A stretch of DNA of 6,364 bases from Natronohydrobacter sp. (GTDB lineage: Bacteria; Pseudomonadota; Alphaproteobacteria; Rhodobacterales; Rhodobacteraceae): NCBI GenBank assembly GCA_007117255.1, contig SKGU01000102.1, forward strand, positions 1-6,364. The letters run 5' to 3'. The notes beneath the pieces were generated by a model. That model was not told where the DNA came from and searched no databases. It saw nothing but the letters and a program-made list of their open reading frames with translations. The translations under genes were made by a program, and so were the position numbers. Below, piece by piece: positions 5,823-6,364 of the stretch (the first letter of the stretch is position 1; each line of letters starts with the position of its first letter).

Positions 5823-6364
5823 TCATAACGGCCAGAAGATCGGCACGAAAAACGCCGCTGTCGGGGCCATGACGAAATGCATGGGCAGGCCCACACGGAT
5901 GAAATCCGTGAATCTATAGCCCCCCGGCCCGTAAACCAGCGTGTTCGTCTGATAGCCTATCGGTGTGGCAAAAGCCGCCGAAGCCCCCAGCATGACCGTC
6001 ACCACCAGCGGGCGCGGATCAAGCCCCAGCGCCAGCCCCAGCCCGATCACGATGGGCGTCAGAACCACCGCGACCGCATTATTCGTCACCAGTTCCGTCA
6101 GGGTCAGCGTCAGCACATAGACACTGAGGATCAGCAGGAAGGGCGACAAGCCTGCCATATAGGGTGCCGCACTGCCCACAATCAGTTGCACCGCGCCAGA
6201 GGCTTCCAGCCCTGCCCCCACCCCCAGCATCGCAAAGATCAGTGCCAGCAAACGCCCGTCCACAAAGCCAAAGGCCTCATCCGCATCAATGCAGCGCGTC
6301 AGCAGCACCACCGCGACCCCAAGGAAGGCCATCAGCGCAATCGGCGCCCAGCCCAGCGCCGAGA
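5823..6364 (-). CDS. SLC13-family (divalent anion:Na+ symporter type) permease, C-terminal part
   Basis: This inner-membrane transporter is cut by the window edge; 179 residues plus the stop are visible, and the frame is open through the last base with no start assigned. The segment is very hydrophobic, with about five membrane spans, for example IALMAFLGVAVVLL, LLALIFAMLGVGAGL, FLLILSVYVLTLTLTEL and a final span ending in FFVPIFWPL. The family's conserved transport motif is visible as TELVTNNAVAVVLTPI, and ATPIGYQTNTLVYGPGGYRF is the typical end-of-family signature. The motif wording resembles the long SLC13 proteins that carry TrkA_C domains mid-chain, but that part is outside the window. 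Substrates in the family are sulfate, phosphate or dicarboxylates; which one applies here cannot be told. The stop is 229 nt before the methyltransferase start. Confidence 0.93.
   Translation of the reverse strand, partial: SALGWAPIALMAFLGVAVVLLTRCIDADEAFGFVDGRLLALIFAMLGVGAGLEASGAVQLIVGSAAPYMAGLSPFLLILSVYVLTLTLTELVTNNAVAVVLTPIVIGLGLALGLDPRPLVVTVMLGASAAFATPIGYQTNTLVYGPGGYRFTDFIRVGLPMHFVMAPTAAFFVPIFWPL

Noticed and set aside
1..6364. Active prophage, insertion sequence, CRISPR array or tRNA attachment site
   Set aside because: No integrase, transposase, repeat-spacer pattern or tRNA-like fold was seen; the phage-type genes fit GTA order and the flanking genes are ordinary chromosomal ones. A novel defence system is not supported.

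Overview
The window looks chromosomal and comes from an alphaproteobacterium, most likely Rhodobacteraceae. The reasons are the high GC content, the codon use, an intergenic motif I associate with that family, and above all a head-and-packaging module in the order of the Rhodobacter-type gene transfer agent (GTA). Every gene I can support is on the minus strand, so the operon is read from high to low coordinates.

In transcription order: the C-terminal part of an SLC13-type anion transporter (5823-6364, cut by the window edge); a spacer with a perfect 9-bp inverted repeat; a small class I SAM methyltransferase of the macrolide O-methyltransferase-like type (4943-5593); and a 197-nt spacer with no convincing terminator, which probably carries the GTA promoter. 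The GTA head genes follow: small terminase-like g1 (4410-4745), large terminase g2 (3131-4456 or up to 4552), a structured 147-nt spacer, HK97-type portal g3 (1754-2983), small membrane/coiled-coil protein g3.5 (1512-1757), prohead protease g4 (969-1499) and major capsid g5 (1-874, C-terminal end beyond the window).

Together these genes build the capsid and load DNA. G1 and g2 form the packaging motor, g3 is the portal vertex it docks on, g4 matures the prohead, and g5 forms the shell. Expression is tightly packed: g1/g2 overlap, g3/g3.5 overlap by ATGA, and g3.5/g4 are about 12 nt apart with the g4 ribosome site directly after the g3.5 stop. There are two breaks: a hairpin-rich spacer between g2 and g3, and a 94-nt spacer before g5.

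The system itself is a known type (an RcGTA-like element), not a new one. The points worth checking are the start of the large terminase inside g1, the structured g2-g3 spacer, the putative promoter, and the methyltransferase next to the cluster. I saw no RNA genes, CRISPR array, insertion sequence, integrase or attachment site. No stretch over 300 bases lacks a gene.
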